This document shows, piece after piece, positions 27,231-36,410 of a stretch of 64,000 nt of DNA (position 1 is the stretch's first letter; each line of letters starts with the position of its first letter). Location: assembly GCF_020829665.1 (NCBI RefSeq), contig NZ_JAIVFT010000021.1, forward strand, positions 1 to 64,000, given 5' to 3'. The translations under genes were made by a program, and so were the position numbers. The notes below the pieces were generated by a model. That model was not told the DNA's origin and did no database searches. It was given only the letters and a program-made list of their open reading frames with translations. Origin of the DNA: Nostoc sp. CHAB 5824. Its GTDB lineage: Bacteria; Cyanobacteriota; Cyanobacteriia; Cyanobacteriales; Nostocaceae.

Positions 27231-27456
27231 ACGTGAGTTCGACGAATTAAAAAACACTAGAAGGTAGTGCTGGTAAGTTTTTGGAGTAAATAGGTATAAG
27301 CGTCCAAGGCCAAAAATCGTCTACATCACAGAAAATTTGAGTTACATGCAGTAGAGATACAATAAATTCCATTGCTGAGATACCATGAGTTTTTTGATCT
27401 ATAACTTCAGTCTCAGCCTTTTTTTTTGCACATTTATCAATCCGTCGAACTCACGT
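27231..27456. mobile_element. Foldback (MITE-like) element with 14-bp perfect inverted ends
   Basis: The ends ACGTGAGTTCGACG (27231-27244) and CGTCGAACTCACGT (27443-27456) are perfect inverted repeats. They extend to 18 bases with one mismatch (then ATT inward). The 226-bp interior is AT-rich and non-coding. I see no clear target-site duplication, so its status as a transposed element is tentative. Confidence 0.55.
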
Positions 27457-27490
27457 ATTGTTAGAGTAATCAAAAAATTGGAGGTAGCTT

Positions 27491-27846
27491 GTGAACGATA
27501 GCGATCGCACTCATGGACTATCAAAATCGCTCAATAGCTGGGATATTTTTATTGCTGGGGTTGCAGTAGTTGTAGCTGCCAGCACTCTAATCAGCGATCT
27601 GACAGGTTACTTCACATTTGGAATTGGGTTTGCGATCGCTTCCAGCGGGCGGTTACGCCATCGCAACAGCACTTGCGTTTATCGTTAATTTGTTTCTAGG
27701 AATGTCAGCGGCCGATCTAGGCGTTGCTTATCCTTGATCGGGTGGACTGTACGATTATGCCAAAGAAATCTTTGGCGGTCGGTTCGGGAAATTCTTCGGT
27801 GTATTTCTCGGACTGACTTTCTTTGGAACGATCGCATCATCGTTCA
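27491..27846 (+). pseudogene. Decayed APC-type amino acid permease, N-terminal part
   Basis: The first frame reads SLNSWDIFIAGVAVVVAASTL and TGYFTFGIGFAIA. A one-base shift near 27640 is needed to continue into AGGYAIATALAFIVNLF, LGMSAADLGVAYP-stop-SGGLYDYAKEI and FGGRFGKFFGVFLGLTFFG. This is the start of an amino acid/polyamine permease. It has a frameshift, an internal TGA near 27737 and truncation after about 115 residues, where the opposing GNAT gene begins. GTG start at 27491 with GGAGG nearby survives. Confidence 0.82.
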
Positions 27847-28490
27847 CTATCCTTCAGTCTTCCGATCGGGTAACGAATCATTGGAATCAGCGTCGGCGAT
27901 GTACCTGCTTGAATAGTACCGATTACTTCAAACCCGTGCCGCTCATAAAAGGGGACATTACTTGGGTTTGAGGATTCGAGATAGGCAGGGGTTTGGGTGC
28001 GATCGCATTCTTGCAAGATGTTCTGTATCAAGGCAGATCCATATCCTTTGCCTTGCTGCTTGGGTTCAACTCCTAGAATTGCCAAATACCAATGCGGCTC
28101 AGTCGGATGATGGTGTCCCATCTGTTCTAGTACAGCAAACATATCGGCTTGCTTTTGCTCGACGACGCTGTGCTGAATTAGGTCAACTAGCGCTTGGGCA
28201 TCTGGTTCAATTCCGGGTGGAACCCAAAGTGCTGCGCCAACGTAGTTGTCGATATAGTAAGCAGTATTATGCTCAAAAGCTTTACCTCCAAGAAGGCTAA
28301 TGAATTGCGGGAAATAGGTCAGATATTGGCGAGGTTCAGAATATAACCATCGTGATGCAGGGTCTGCATTAAACGCTAGCACCCCAACTGCAACGACATC
28401 AGCGACATTAGACTCGGTGACCAATTTAATGGTTGCAGTAATTGGTTCTACTTCATTTGTAGAACTTACATTCAAGGGTGTTGTGTGCAT
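27837..28490 (-). CDS. GNAT-family N-acetyltransferase (217 aa)
   Basis: The acetyl-CoA-binding motif A is LAILGVEPKQQGKGYGSALI (about residues 140-159). YLESSNPSNVPFYERHGFEVIG, motif B of the fold, follows. The N-terminal half (LVTESNVADVVAVGVLAFNADPA) also fits GNAT. Substrate unknown. I place the start at the ATG at 28490, which has AAGGAG seven bases upstream. The longer open frame to 28610 adds a basic segment without a ribosome site. The 3' end abuts the decayed permease on the other strand. Confidence 0.85.
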   Translation of the reverse strand: MHTTPLNVSSTNEVEPITATIKLVTESNVADVVAVGVLAFNADPASRWLYSEPRQYLTYFPQFISLLGGKAFEHNTAYYIDNYVGAALWVPPGIEPDAQALVDLIQHSVVEQKQADMFAVLEQMGHHHPTEPHWYLAILGVEPKQQGKGYGSALIQNILQECDRTQTPAYLESSNPSNVPFYERHGFEVIGTIQAGTSPTLIPMIRYPIGRLKDSER

Positions 28491-28692
28491 TACTAGCTCC
28501 TTAGTATTGGAGGAATGAGGGTTCTTTAGACTCGTCCGAAATATTAACTTAACATTCCTCCTACTTGTGCAATAGCATTTTGATTTTCTAGAATGCAAGT
28601 TGTTCCCCATAACAGCGACCCAATAAAGCCAACTGCGATCGCTGTATGCTTTCTTAAATTAGGTTTCACAAATTTTTTCTCCTTAATTTCGT

Positions 28693-28965
28693 GTTTCTAC
28701 GTCAATACGCTTGGGTTAAGGATAATTGTAGGTTGGGTTGTGGCAAGATCCCCGCAGGGGTACGAAGTGAAACCCAACAAATGCCCGAAAATGTTGGGTT
28801 ACCCTGCCTTAAGCCCCTTTGGGTCTACGTTCCTCAAACGCCACTTGCTTCTCTCAAGGGGAGACGCTGCGCGAACAAGTCGGGGAACCGCAAGGGCGCA
28901 GTGGCTCCCCAACCTACGCAAATTTATTTTTCTGGCTCTTAACCCAAGCGTATTGGTTTCTACGT
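28693..28965. mobile_element. MITE-like element with 18-bp perfect inverted ends and 10-bp target duplication
   Basis: The ends CAATACGCTTGGGTTAAG (28703-28720) and its exact reverse complement (28938-28955) bound a 253-bp non-coding element. The 10 bases GTTTCTACGT occur immediately outside both ends (28693-28702 and 28956-28965), a perfect target-site duplication. Inside are GTAGGTTGGG/CCCAACCTAC arms and a GAGACGCTGCGCGAAC repeat known from other places in Nostoc-type genomes. There is no transposase, so it is a non-autonomous element moved in trans. A 10-base duplication would fit, for example, IS4- or ISAs1-type transposases. Confidence 0.88.
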
Positions 28966-29042
28966 TATTAAAAAGCCTTGATAAGCTTCAGAATATACTG
29001 TTAGTTATTATCTAATAAATGTACTTTTAGAAAATTTACACT

Positions 29043-29999
29043 TTGAAAGGACTTGGCAAACTAACTACTACGGACTTATCAGCTTGGGTACAACAAGCTA
29101 AAATCCAGGCTAAACAGGGGCAAGTTGCCGATCGCATTCCGCAATTAGCTAAAGCTAATCCTGGTTGGTTTGCAGTTCATATCTGCTGTGAATCGGGGAA
29201 AACCATCAGCTTTGGGGATACAGCTTGTGTCTTCCCGTTAATGAGCGTTATTAAGACATTTTCCTTACTTTATCTGCTGGAACATTTTGGCGCAGAAACA
29301 GTTTTTGGGTGGGTTGGGGTGGAACCATCAGATGCACCCTTCAATTCTTTAGAACAACTCATTGCCGATCGCGGGTATCCCCGCAATCCGATGATTAATA
29401 GTGGGGCAATTACCCTAGCTGATAAATTACCAGGAAAGGATGCTAGCGATACCTACGGTGGGCTTCTCTACGAGACGCTGCGCGAACGCCAACGCACTCT
29501 TTTATTTTGTCAATGGCTTAACCAATTAGCAGGTTGCCAACTAAGCTTAGATGAGGAGATGCTGGCTTCAGTGCGATTAACCCGCTCAACAGCAAATCAA
29601 GCGATCGCAAACTATCTTACCGAAACAGGTTATCTCGAAAATATTGAAACAGCACTTGACACTTACGAGCAAATATGTTGTATATCTGGGCGAGTTGAAG
29701 ATTTAGCCCTGTTAGGAAAACTTTTAGCTTGTGAAAATGGCTGTATATCTGCACAAAACCGCCGGATTGTCAACGCTGTAATGTCAACTTGTGGACTGTA
29801 TGAAGCTTCTCCGGAGTTTGCAGTCAGGATTGGTTTACCGATGAAATCAGGGATTAGTGGTGGACTTGTAACAATAGTACCAGGTGAGGGAGCGATCGCT
29901 TGTTATAGTCCAGCTTTGGATACGGTAGGAAATCCGTTAGCGGCGCTTGTCTTTGTTGAGGCTCTAGCACAAGAGTTACAGTTGAGTATTTTTGGCTAA
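29043..29999 (+). CDS. glsA: Glutaminase (318 aa)
   Basis: Serine-dependent beta-lactamase-like glutaminase that hydrolyses glutamine to glutamate and ammonia. The S-x-x-K motif is MSVIKTFSLLYLLE; NPMINSGAI, LARSTANQAIANYL-type sequence (here TRSTANQ) and MKSGISGGL follow. Length is normal. The start is TTG at 29043: the residues MKGLGKLTTTDLSAWV align with family N-termini and no in-frame ATG is near. Residues around 140-149 (LLYETLRER) are encoded by a dispersed Nostoc repeat. The 3' end overlaps by 24 bases the 3' end of the opposing kinase gene. Confidence 0.9.
   Translation: MKGLGKLTTTDLSAWVQQAKIQAKQGQVADRIPQLAKANPGWFAVHICCESGKTISFGDTACVFPLMSVIKTFSLLYLLEHFGAETVFGWVGVEPSDAPFNSLEQLIADRGYPRNPMINSGAITLADKLPGKDASDTYGGLLYETLRERQRTLLFCQWLNQLAGCQLSLDEEMLASVRLTRSTANQAIANYLTETGYLENIETALDTYEQICCISGRVEDLALLGKLLACENGCISAQNRRIVNAVMSTCGLYEASPEFAVRIGLPMKSGISGGLVTIVPGEGAIACYSPALDTVGNPLAALVFVEALAQELQLSIFG
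29461..29488. repeat. Dispersed repeat inside the glutaminase coding sequence
   Basis: The sequence TCTCTACGAGACGCTGCGCG within 29461-29488 matches in part the block GAGACGCTGCGCGAAC in the MITE at about 28860-28876. It is in frame and adds LLYETLRER to the protein. Confidence 0.65.
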
Positions 30000-31778
30000 A
30001 TACTGCTTTTGAATGGGGAGAGAAATGATAAATTCCGTACCACTACCCACCTCAGATTTACAAATTAGTCGTCCTCCATGTTTTTCGACAACAATCTGAT
30101 GACTAATAGAAAGTCCCATACCAGTGCCAACGCCTATTGGTTTGGTGGTAAAGAACATCTCAAAAATTTTCTCTTGAGTATCAGGAGCAATACCAGAACC
30201 ATTATCAGCAATACGGACAACTACCGAGTTTTTGTGTTGAAGTTCGGTAGCGATCGTAATTCGTGGTTTGTCTTGAGTATTGTGCTGTTCCTCCAAAACA
30301 TCAAGCGCATTATTGATAATGTTCATGAACACTTGGTAAAGCGAGCTAGAAAAACCTTCAATGTTGGGAATATCACCATAACAGCGCTCAATCGTAATGC
30401 CCTTTTTGATACGGTTATTGAGAATAAGTAGCGTACTCTCAATACATTCATGCAAATTCACTGGATGAGCTTCTGCTTCATCTAAACGAGAGAAGTTTTT
30501 CAAACTCAAGACAATTTGCCGGACGCGATCGGCACCGAACTTCATCGATTGCAAAACTTTAGGTAAATCTTCTTCCACAAATTCTGCATCAATTTCGATG
30601 GCGTGGTCTTGTACCGCTAGAGGTGGACTAGGCACTTCTTGGCGATAGGTTTGTAACAATGCTAATAAATCGTCTACATGCTGAATAGCTGGATCTAAAT
30701 TGCCGTAGATAAAATTTACTGGATTATTAATTTCGTGGGCAATGCCAGCTACCATTCGTCCTAAACTAGACATTTTTTCACTTTGAAGCAATTGCGCTTC
30801 TTGCATTTGCTGCTGACGAAAGGCGGCTGCTTGCTGTTCTTCCAGTAAGTATTTAACCCTGTGCAAAACTTGGTTAAATGCAGTAGCAAGTATGCCAATT
30901 TCATCTTTGGTTATCACGGGTACTTGCAGATCAAAGTTAGATTCTTTGGTAACTCGCTGCGCCACATTCGTCAGCACTTCGACGGGATGAGTAATGGTAC
31001 GACTCGTCAAAAAAGCTAAAAAAGTAGCAATTACTACTGACAACAGAATGCTAGCAACAATGATTTGAATCCGTATTTGTGCTGCTGTCTTGAACGTCGT
31101 TGTTGCTGCTTGTAATTCCTCATAAGAGGTATTAATGACAGTAACCAGTTCATCGGAGATAGCGTCAAACTTAAGTGCTAACTCACTGTTGGTAAATTTC
31201 AACAGTCGTCGTTGAGCGATCGCAATTTTATCGTCAGTTATAGGGTATAAATTAAGTTGCTGAAATAGTTCCTCAAGTTGCTGGACATAAGTTTGTGTTA
31301 TACCTTCATAAGTTTTTAGGAGGAAGGGAATATTCTCACCGTGCTTTTCGTTCGCATAATCGGCAGTTTTTATATACGTTTGGAGTTCCAACCAAACCTG
31401 CTTAATTTCAGGTGCGTGTGTATTAGTAATGTGAGTATATTCCTCTTTGTACAGCTTTAGATTTCCCACTAATGGAATCAGTTGCTGCTGGTGCGTCCGG
31501 GTTTGCAGAACACTTGTCTGGAGGCGATAGAGCAAATTGAGTTCTTTAAAGGCATTTTGTTGCTTCTGCAACGCCTGTTGCTGATAGTGATCTCCTAAGA
31601 CTAACCCAGTTGTGGTTCCGATAATTCCCACACCAAGGGCAATACCATAGCCACATTTAATTTTGTTGCCAATATTCAGACTGTTGGTAATTTTTGAGAA
31701 CCACCCTTTTCGGCTTGATTGTACGACGGCGATATCAACAGAAACTGATGGAACCGAACCTGGAGTCTGGAAAGCCAT
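29976..31778 (-). CDS. Membrane sensor histidine kinase (600 aa)
   Basis: Two transmembrane helices (about 43-62 and 238-260) flank a helical periplasmic sensor region. A HAMP domain (SRTITHPVEVLTNVAQ) and a coiled coil of Gln and Glu follow. The H-box SLGRMVAGIAHEINNP has the phospho-acceptor His348. The ATPase domain has N-box IINNALDVLEE, G1 ADNGSGI and G2 GTGMGLSIS. There is no receiver domain and no regulator next to it. The core (GIAHEINNPVNFIYGNL) is closely related to the kinase cores at 51906-57584 and 60931-62250, a family expanded in Nostoc. It is transcribed towards the glutaminase gene and overlaps it by 24 bases. Confidence 0.93.
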   Translation of the reverse strand: MAFQTPGSVPSVSVDIAVVQSSRKGWFSKITNSLNIGNKIKCGYGIALGVGIIGTTTGLVLGDHYQQQALQKQQNAFKELNLLYRLQTSVLQTRTHQQQLIPLVGNLKLYKEEYTHITNTHAPEIKQVWLELQTYIKTADYANEKHGENIPFLLKTYEGITQTYVQQLEELFQQLNLYPITDDKIAIAQRRLLKFTNSELALKFDAISDELVTVINTSYEELQAATTTFKTAAQIRIQIIVASILLSVVIATFLAFLTSRTITHPVEVLTNVAQRVTKESNFDLQVPVITKDEIGILATAFNQVLHRVKYLLEEQQAAAFRQQQMQEAQLLQSEKMSSLGRMVAGIAHEINNPVNFIYGNLDPAIQHVDDLLALLQTYRQEVPSPPLAVQDHAIEIDAEFVEEDLPKVLQSMKFGADRVRQIVLSLKNFSRLDEAEAHPVNLHECIESTLLILNNRIKKGITIERCYGDIPNIEGFSSSLYQVFMNIINNALDVLEEQHNTQDKPRITIATELQHKNSVVVRIADNGSGIAPDTQEKIFEMFFTTKPIGVGTGMGLSISHQIVVEKHGGRLICKSEVGSGTEFIISLPIQKQYLAKNTQL

Positions 31779-31892
31779 ATTAATCCTAAGTAAGCAATAA
31801 GAGTCAATCCTTACTTAGAATTCCCTAGTTATTCAGTAAAAGCAAAAGTTTTGAAAATTTTTACCGCATATTGCTGAGTTCAATGATGCAGA

Positions 31893-31914
31893 AGAAGTGA
31901 TTTAATTCACTTCT
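31893..31914. other. Perfect 8-bp hairpin between the lipoprotein and kinase genes
   Basis: AGAAGTGA and TCACTTCT around TTTAAT. It is downstream of the 31970-33661 gene on the minus strand. There is no T-run, so it is only a weak terminator candidate. Confidence 0.4.
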
Positions 31915-31969
31915 CCTACTGCCTCTACCAGCTTTCAAGATATGACTAAATCTTGTCCTTTTATGGTTG

Positions 31970-33661
31970 TTACTCTTGTTTTTCTGGAAATTCAGCAGAC
32001 GGAGGTGTTGGCATAATTATTTCTGGTACAGGAGACTCAATAATCTCTGGCAGTGTGGGTGGCAAACTAGGAGATGGTGCAACTGGCGCTTCTGGGGTAG
32101 GAACTTTGCCCGTCCGACGGTTAAAAAATCCACCAAATCTAGATTTTGTTGGTTGAGGTGTCACTTTTTCGGGTAACGGCGTTGATTCAGGAGTTGGTGT
32201 TACCTCTGGCTGTGGTTCTAGTGTTGGCGTAATTATTTCTGGTGCTGGAGACTTAATAATCTCTGGCAGCGTGGGTGGCAAACTAGGAGATGGTGCAACT
32301 GGTGCTTCTGGGATGGGGACTTTGCCCGCCCGACGGTTGAAAAATCCGCCCAATCTAGGTTTTGTTGGTAGAGGGGCAACTTTTTCAGGTAACGGCGTTG
32401 ATTCAGGAGTTGGTGTTACCTCTAGCTGTGGTTCTGGTGTTGGCGTAATTATTTCTGGCGGTGTCGGGGACAATGTGGGAGATGGCGCAGCCGTTGGAAC
32501 TTGCAATTTCGGTTGTTCTGGCTCTATTTTGGATTCTTCTGGAACTTCAGTTTCAGGAATGGGCTGTTTTTCTACCTTGGGTTGTATTTGAGGTGTTTTT
32601 TCAACAGAAGGCGTGGGTATAGGTTTAGGTGCAAGTCTATAATTCTGGTCTACAATACCGCGCACCTCATCTGCTGTGAGTTCTCCTCTCACGATTCTCG
32701 ATAGAGTATCTTTACCCTTTGGCTGGTAGTCAATCAATCTAACTGTAGTATTAAAAGCATTTTTGACAGGATTTCCCTGGTTATTGAGAAATTCCAGTTT
32801 TACCCAGTTTTTTCCTGGACGGAAGCCTTTAAGATAAACTGCTTGCCAGCGATCAAAAATAAAGCTTTCACCATTAATTGTGGAGCGGATGCGCCAATCA
32901 CTGAATTCGTCGTTAGTGTTTTCCTTCCCAATGAGATGCAAGGGAGCGTTAGTTAGGTAAAAGTCCAGTAAGATTGGTTCTGCTCCGTAGCTGCTTTGAG
33001 GACGGCTGTAAGTTAGCAGGGGTAACTTAGGATCTAGGTTGTTGTCGTCGGTTTTGGTGAAGACATGAAATGTTGTCTGGGCATAAGCGCCTTCATTTTT
33101 AAAGCTTTCATGCCAAGGCCGAGAGGCAAAGACGCGTAGGGTATGAGTACCTGGAGACAAGTCTGGCAACACCAAGGGCTGATTCAGGTCGTAAACAGGT
33201 ATATAAGGTTGGTTATCTAGAATTACATGTAGATGGGGCCCTAATTGTAATTGTGGGTCTTTAAATATTGGTAAATCCTTAACCTGAAAACTGGCTATGG
33301 CTTTGTTGTCTTGGAGAACTTCATCAGCTTGCGGAGTCACAATTGTCACTTGTGGCTGATAAACTTCCAAAATTGTCCGCAGTTCTTGGATAACAGATGG
33401 TGGGGAAACTTCCGAAAATTGCTTTGAAATTTGAGAAATCTGTGGAGGGTTTTCTCTATAGTCAGTAGATACTTCCTGGCTACTGACTTTATCGCCACAA
33501 CTGGTCAAGCTTAATACCAGCACTAATGTCATTACCCACCTGAGAATCGGGAACCTCTCAGGGAGGAGCTTTTCTAACACCTTTTTCTGCCACAAGTTCA
33601 TGCGCTGCACCCAATAATAGTCTTCGGCAATTGACAGATTATTTTGGCTCAAACTGTCCAT
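31970..33661 (-). CDS. Proline-rich lipoprotein with duplicated C-terminal block (563 aa)
   Basis: After a basic N-terminus, LRWVMTLVLVLSLTSCG is a lipoprotein signal with the lipidated Cys at about residue 55. Residues about 100-330 form an extracytoplasmic domain with LHVILDNQPYIPVYDLNQPLVLPDLSPGTHTLRVF-type sequence, suggestive of an Ig-like fold. Residues about 360-563 are Pro/Thr/Glu-rich and contain two copies of a block of about 80 residues centred on KPRLGGFFNRRAGKVP and KSRFGGFFNRRTGKVP. Such a tail may span the peptidoglycan. Function unknown. Start is uncertain: ATG 33661 is listed, and ATG 33601 (residue 21) would give a more usual signal-peptide length. Confidence 0.75.
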   Translation of the reverse strand: MDSLSQNNLSIAEDYYWVQRMNLWQKKVLEKLLPERFPILRWVMTLVLVLSLTSCGDKVSSQEVSTDYRENPPQISQISKQFSEVSPPSVIQELRTILEVYQPQVTIVTPQADEVLQDNKAIASFQVKDLPIFKDPQLQLGPHLHVILDNQPYIPVYDLNQPLVLPDLSPGTHTLRVFASRPWHESFKNEGAYAQTTFHVFTKTDDNNLDPKLPLLTYSRPQSSYGAEPILLDFYLTNAPLHLIGKENTNDEFSDWRIRSTINGESFIFDRWQAVYLKGFRPGKNWVKLEFLNNQGNPVKNAFNTTVRLIDYQPKGKDTLSRIVRGELTADEVRGIVDQNYRLAPKPIPTPSVEKTPQIQPKVEKQPIPETEVPEESKIEPEQPKLQVPTAAPSPTLSPTPPEIITPTPEPQLEVTPTPESTPLPEKVAPLPTKPRLGGFFNRRAGKVPIPEAPVAPSPSLPPTLPEIIKSPAPEIITPTLEPQPEVTPTPESTPLPEKVTPQPTKSRFGGFFNRRTGKVPTPEAPVAPSPSLPPTLPEIIESPVPEIIMPTPPSAEFPEKQE

Positions 33662-34139
33662 AGGGAACTATAGCCCAAAAGATGAAATCTGCCTCACATC
33701 CCATAAGTTTTCTTGTCTATCTCAGGACATTTTAAAATAAGTCATATTCTTTACAGCTTTTTACTTACAACAATTGAAATATGACACAAATGTTCATAAG
33801 TAATAGCAACAAAAGCTGAGACGTCGGACATATACAGCCAAACCATAAATTTGACAAATTGTTATTCTTTGTAAATTAAATAGATAAACTATTGACTTTT
33901 GGACAACTAGTTTGAAGTTAAAAGGCAGATAAGGCATGAATTCCAGCAAGATTCCAGCAAGTTTGAATTATTGTTAAAATATCTCCAACAATGTACAAGT
34001 GAAGACTCTATAATTCAACGAGAAACAACTATCCACATAGGGTCTTCATCGCGGCTTCAGTAAAAATTCTGAAGTTGGTGGTAATGGTTAACTTTGTGGT
34101 ATTCATGATTCCTCATTCCTTATCTAGAGAGGAGGTCGA
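33662..34139. other. Promoter and leader region of psaA
   Basis: 478 bases between divergent genes with no coding potential. It must hold the psaA promoter and 5' leader. A GGAGG ribosome site lies seven bases before the psaA ATG. I cannot place the promoter boxes with confidence. Confidence 0.5.
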
Positions 34140-36398
34140 ATGACAATAAGTCCTCCGGAGCGAGAGGAAAAAAAGGCAAGAGTAATCGTCGATAATGACC
34201 CAGTTCCAACCTCATTCGAGAAATGGGCGCAACCTGGACACTTCGACAGATCCTTAGCCAGAGGCCCCAAAACCACCACATGGATTTGGAACCTGCACGC
34301 ACTCGCCCATGATTTTGATACACATACAAGCGATTTAGAAGATATATCCCGCAAGATATTCTCAGCCCACTTCGGCCACTTAGCCGTAATAATGGTTTGG
34401 TTGAGCGGGATGATTTTCCACGGCGCGAAGTTTTCTAACTACGAAGCTTGGTTAAGCGACCCATTGAACGTTAGACCTAGTGCTCAGGTCGTTTGGCCCA
34501 TTGTGGGACAAGACATTTTAAACGGTGATGTTGGCGGTGGTTTCCACGGTATTCAAATCACCTCTGGTTTGTTCCAAGTATGGCGTGGCTGGGGTATCAC
34601 AAACTCCTTCCAGCTTTACGTGACTGCAATCGGTGGCTTGGTATTAGCAGGCTTACTCTTATTCGCTGGCTGGTTCCACTACCACAAACGCGCTCCCAAA
34701 CTGGAATGGTTCCAGAATGTGGAGTCGATGCTGAATCACCACTTGCAAATATTGCTAGGTTGTGGTTCCTTGGGATGGGCAGGTCACATAATCCACGTGT
34801 CCGCACCGACCAACAAGCTTTTGGATGCAGGCGTTGCTCTCAAAGACATACCCTTGCCCCATGAGTTCATCTTGAACAAAGACTTGTTGACCGAGTTGTA
34901 TCCCAGCTTTGCTGCTGGTTTAGCACCTTTCTTCACCTTGAATTGGGGTCAGTATGCTGACTTCCTGACCTTCAAGGGCGGTCTAAACCCGGTAACAGGC
35001 GGCTTGTGGATGACTGACATTGCTCATCACCATTTAGCGATCGCAGTTATCTTTATCATTGCTGGTCATCAGTACCGTACCAACTGGGGTATTGGTCACA
35101 GCATTAAAGAGATCCTGGAAAACCATAAAGGCCCTTTCACCGGTGAAGGTCATAAAGGTCTCTACGAAAATCTGACCTCATCTTGGCACGCTCAGTTGGC
35201 TACTAACCTAGCCTTCTTGGGTTCGCTGACCATCATCGTCGCGCATCACATGTACGCGATGCCCCCCTATCCATATTTGGCAACTGACTACGCTACACAG
35301 TTGTGCATTTTCACCCACCATATGTGGATTGGTGCATTCTGTATAGTCGGCGGTGCAGCTCACGCTGCCATATTCATGGTGCGGGATTACGATCCAGTTG
35401 TGAACCAAAACAACTTACTGGATCGGGTGATTCGTCACCGAGATGCGATTATTTCTCACCTCAACTGGGTGTGTATCTTCCTCGGCTTCCATAGCTTTGG
35501 ACTTTACATCCACAACGATACAATGCGTGCCTTGGGACGTCCCCAAGACATGTTCTCTGATACTGCAATTCAGTTGCAGCCAGTGTTTGCTCAGTGGGTA
35601 CAAAACATCCACACCCTAGCTCCTGGTGGCACTGCTCCCAATGCGCTAGAACCCGTTAGCTATGCTTTCGGCGGTGGGATTTTGGCTGTAGGCGGTAAAG
35701 TAGCAATGATGCCCATTGCTTTGGGTACGGCGGACTTCTTAATCCACCATATTCACGCATTCCAAATACACGTTACTGTCCTAATTCTGCTCAAAGGTGT
35801 ATTGTTTGCCCGTAGCTCTCGTCTGATTCCAGATAAAGCAAACCTGGGCTTCCGTTTTCCCTGCGATGGTCCTGGTCGTGGCGGTACCTGTCAAGTATCT
35901 GGTTGGGATCATGTGTTCCTCGGACTTTTCTGGATGTACAACACAATATCCATCGCAATTTTCCACTTCAGCTGGAAGATGCAATCAGATGTTTGGGGAA
36001 CAGTAGATTCAGCCGGTAATGTGACTCACATCACTGGTGGTAACTTTGCCCAAAGCGCCATTACCATCAATGGTTGGTTGCGAGACTTCTTGTGGGCACA
36101 AGCTACGCAAGTCATCAATTCCTATGGCAGTGCGCTATCTGCTTATGGTCTACTCTTCTTAGGCGCTCACTTTGTCTGGGCATTCAGTTTGATGTTCCTG
36201 TTCAGTGGTCGCGGCTACTGGCAAGAACTGATTGAGTCCATTGTTTGGGCGCATAACAAACTGAAGGTAGCACCATCAATTCAGCCTCGCGCTCTGAGCA
36301 TTATTCAGGGTCGGGCTGTAGGGGTAGCTCACTACCTCTTGGGAGGAATTGTCACAACTTGGGCGTTCTTCCATGCACACATCCTTTCAGTAGGGTAG
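34140..36398 (+). CDS. psaA: Photosystem I P700 apoprotein A1
   Basis: Large reaction-centre subunit that, with PsaB, binds P700, the antenna chlorophylls, phylloquinone and the FX cluster in the thylakoid membrane. Full length (752 residues) with eleven hydrophobic helices. The FX-binding loop FPCDGPGRGGTCQVSGWDH is present with both cysteines. HHLAIAVIFIIAGHQYRTNWGIGHSI and the C-terminal RALSIIQGRAVGVAHYLLGG are typical. psaB follows after 128 bases, the universal cyanobacterial psaAB order, and the two are expected to be co-transcribed. Confidence 0.99.
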   Translation: MTISPPEREEKKARVIVDNDPVPTSFEKWAQPGHFDRSLARGPKTTTWIWNLHALAHDFDTHTSDLEDISRKIFSAHFGHLAVIMVWLSGMIFHGAKFSNYEAWLSDPLNVRPSAQVVWPIVGQDILNGDVGGGFHGIQITSGLFQVWRGWGITNSFQLYVTAIGGLVLAGLLLFAGWFHYHKRAPKLEWFQNVESMLNHHLQILLGCGSLGWAGHIIHVSAPTNKLLDAGVALKDIPLPHEFILNKDLLTELYPSFAAGLAPFFTLNWGQYADFLTFKGGLNPVTGGLWMTDIAHHHLAIAVIFIIAGHQYRTNWGIGHSIKEILENHKGPFTGEGHKGLYENLTSSWHAQLATNLAFLGSLTIIVAHHMYAMPPYPYLATDYATQLCIFTHHMWIGAFCIVGGAAHAAIFMVRDYDPVVNQNNLLDRVIRHRDAIISHLNWVCIFLGFHSFGLYIHNDTMRALGRPQDMFSDTAIQLQPVFAQWVQNIHTLAPGGTAPNALEPVSYAFGGGILAVGGKVAMMPIALGTADFLIHHIHAFQIHVTVLILLKGVLFARSSRLIPDKANLGFRFPCDGPGRGGTCQVSGWDHVFLGLFWMYNTISIAIFHFSWKMQSDVWGTVDSAGNVTHITGGNFAQSAITINGWLRDFLWAQATQVINSYGSALSAYGLLFLGAHFVWAFSLMFLFSGRGYWQELIESIVWAHNKLKVAPSIQPRALSIIQGRAVGVAHYLLGGIVTTWAFFHAHILSVG

Positions 36399-36410
36399 CA
36401 ATCAGTTGTG

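Noticed and set aside
28593..29015. 140- and 83-residue ORFs across the MITE
   Set aside because: They read through the inverted repeats of the element and have no ribosome site or family match.
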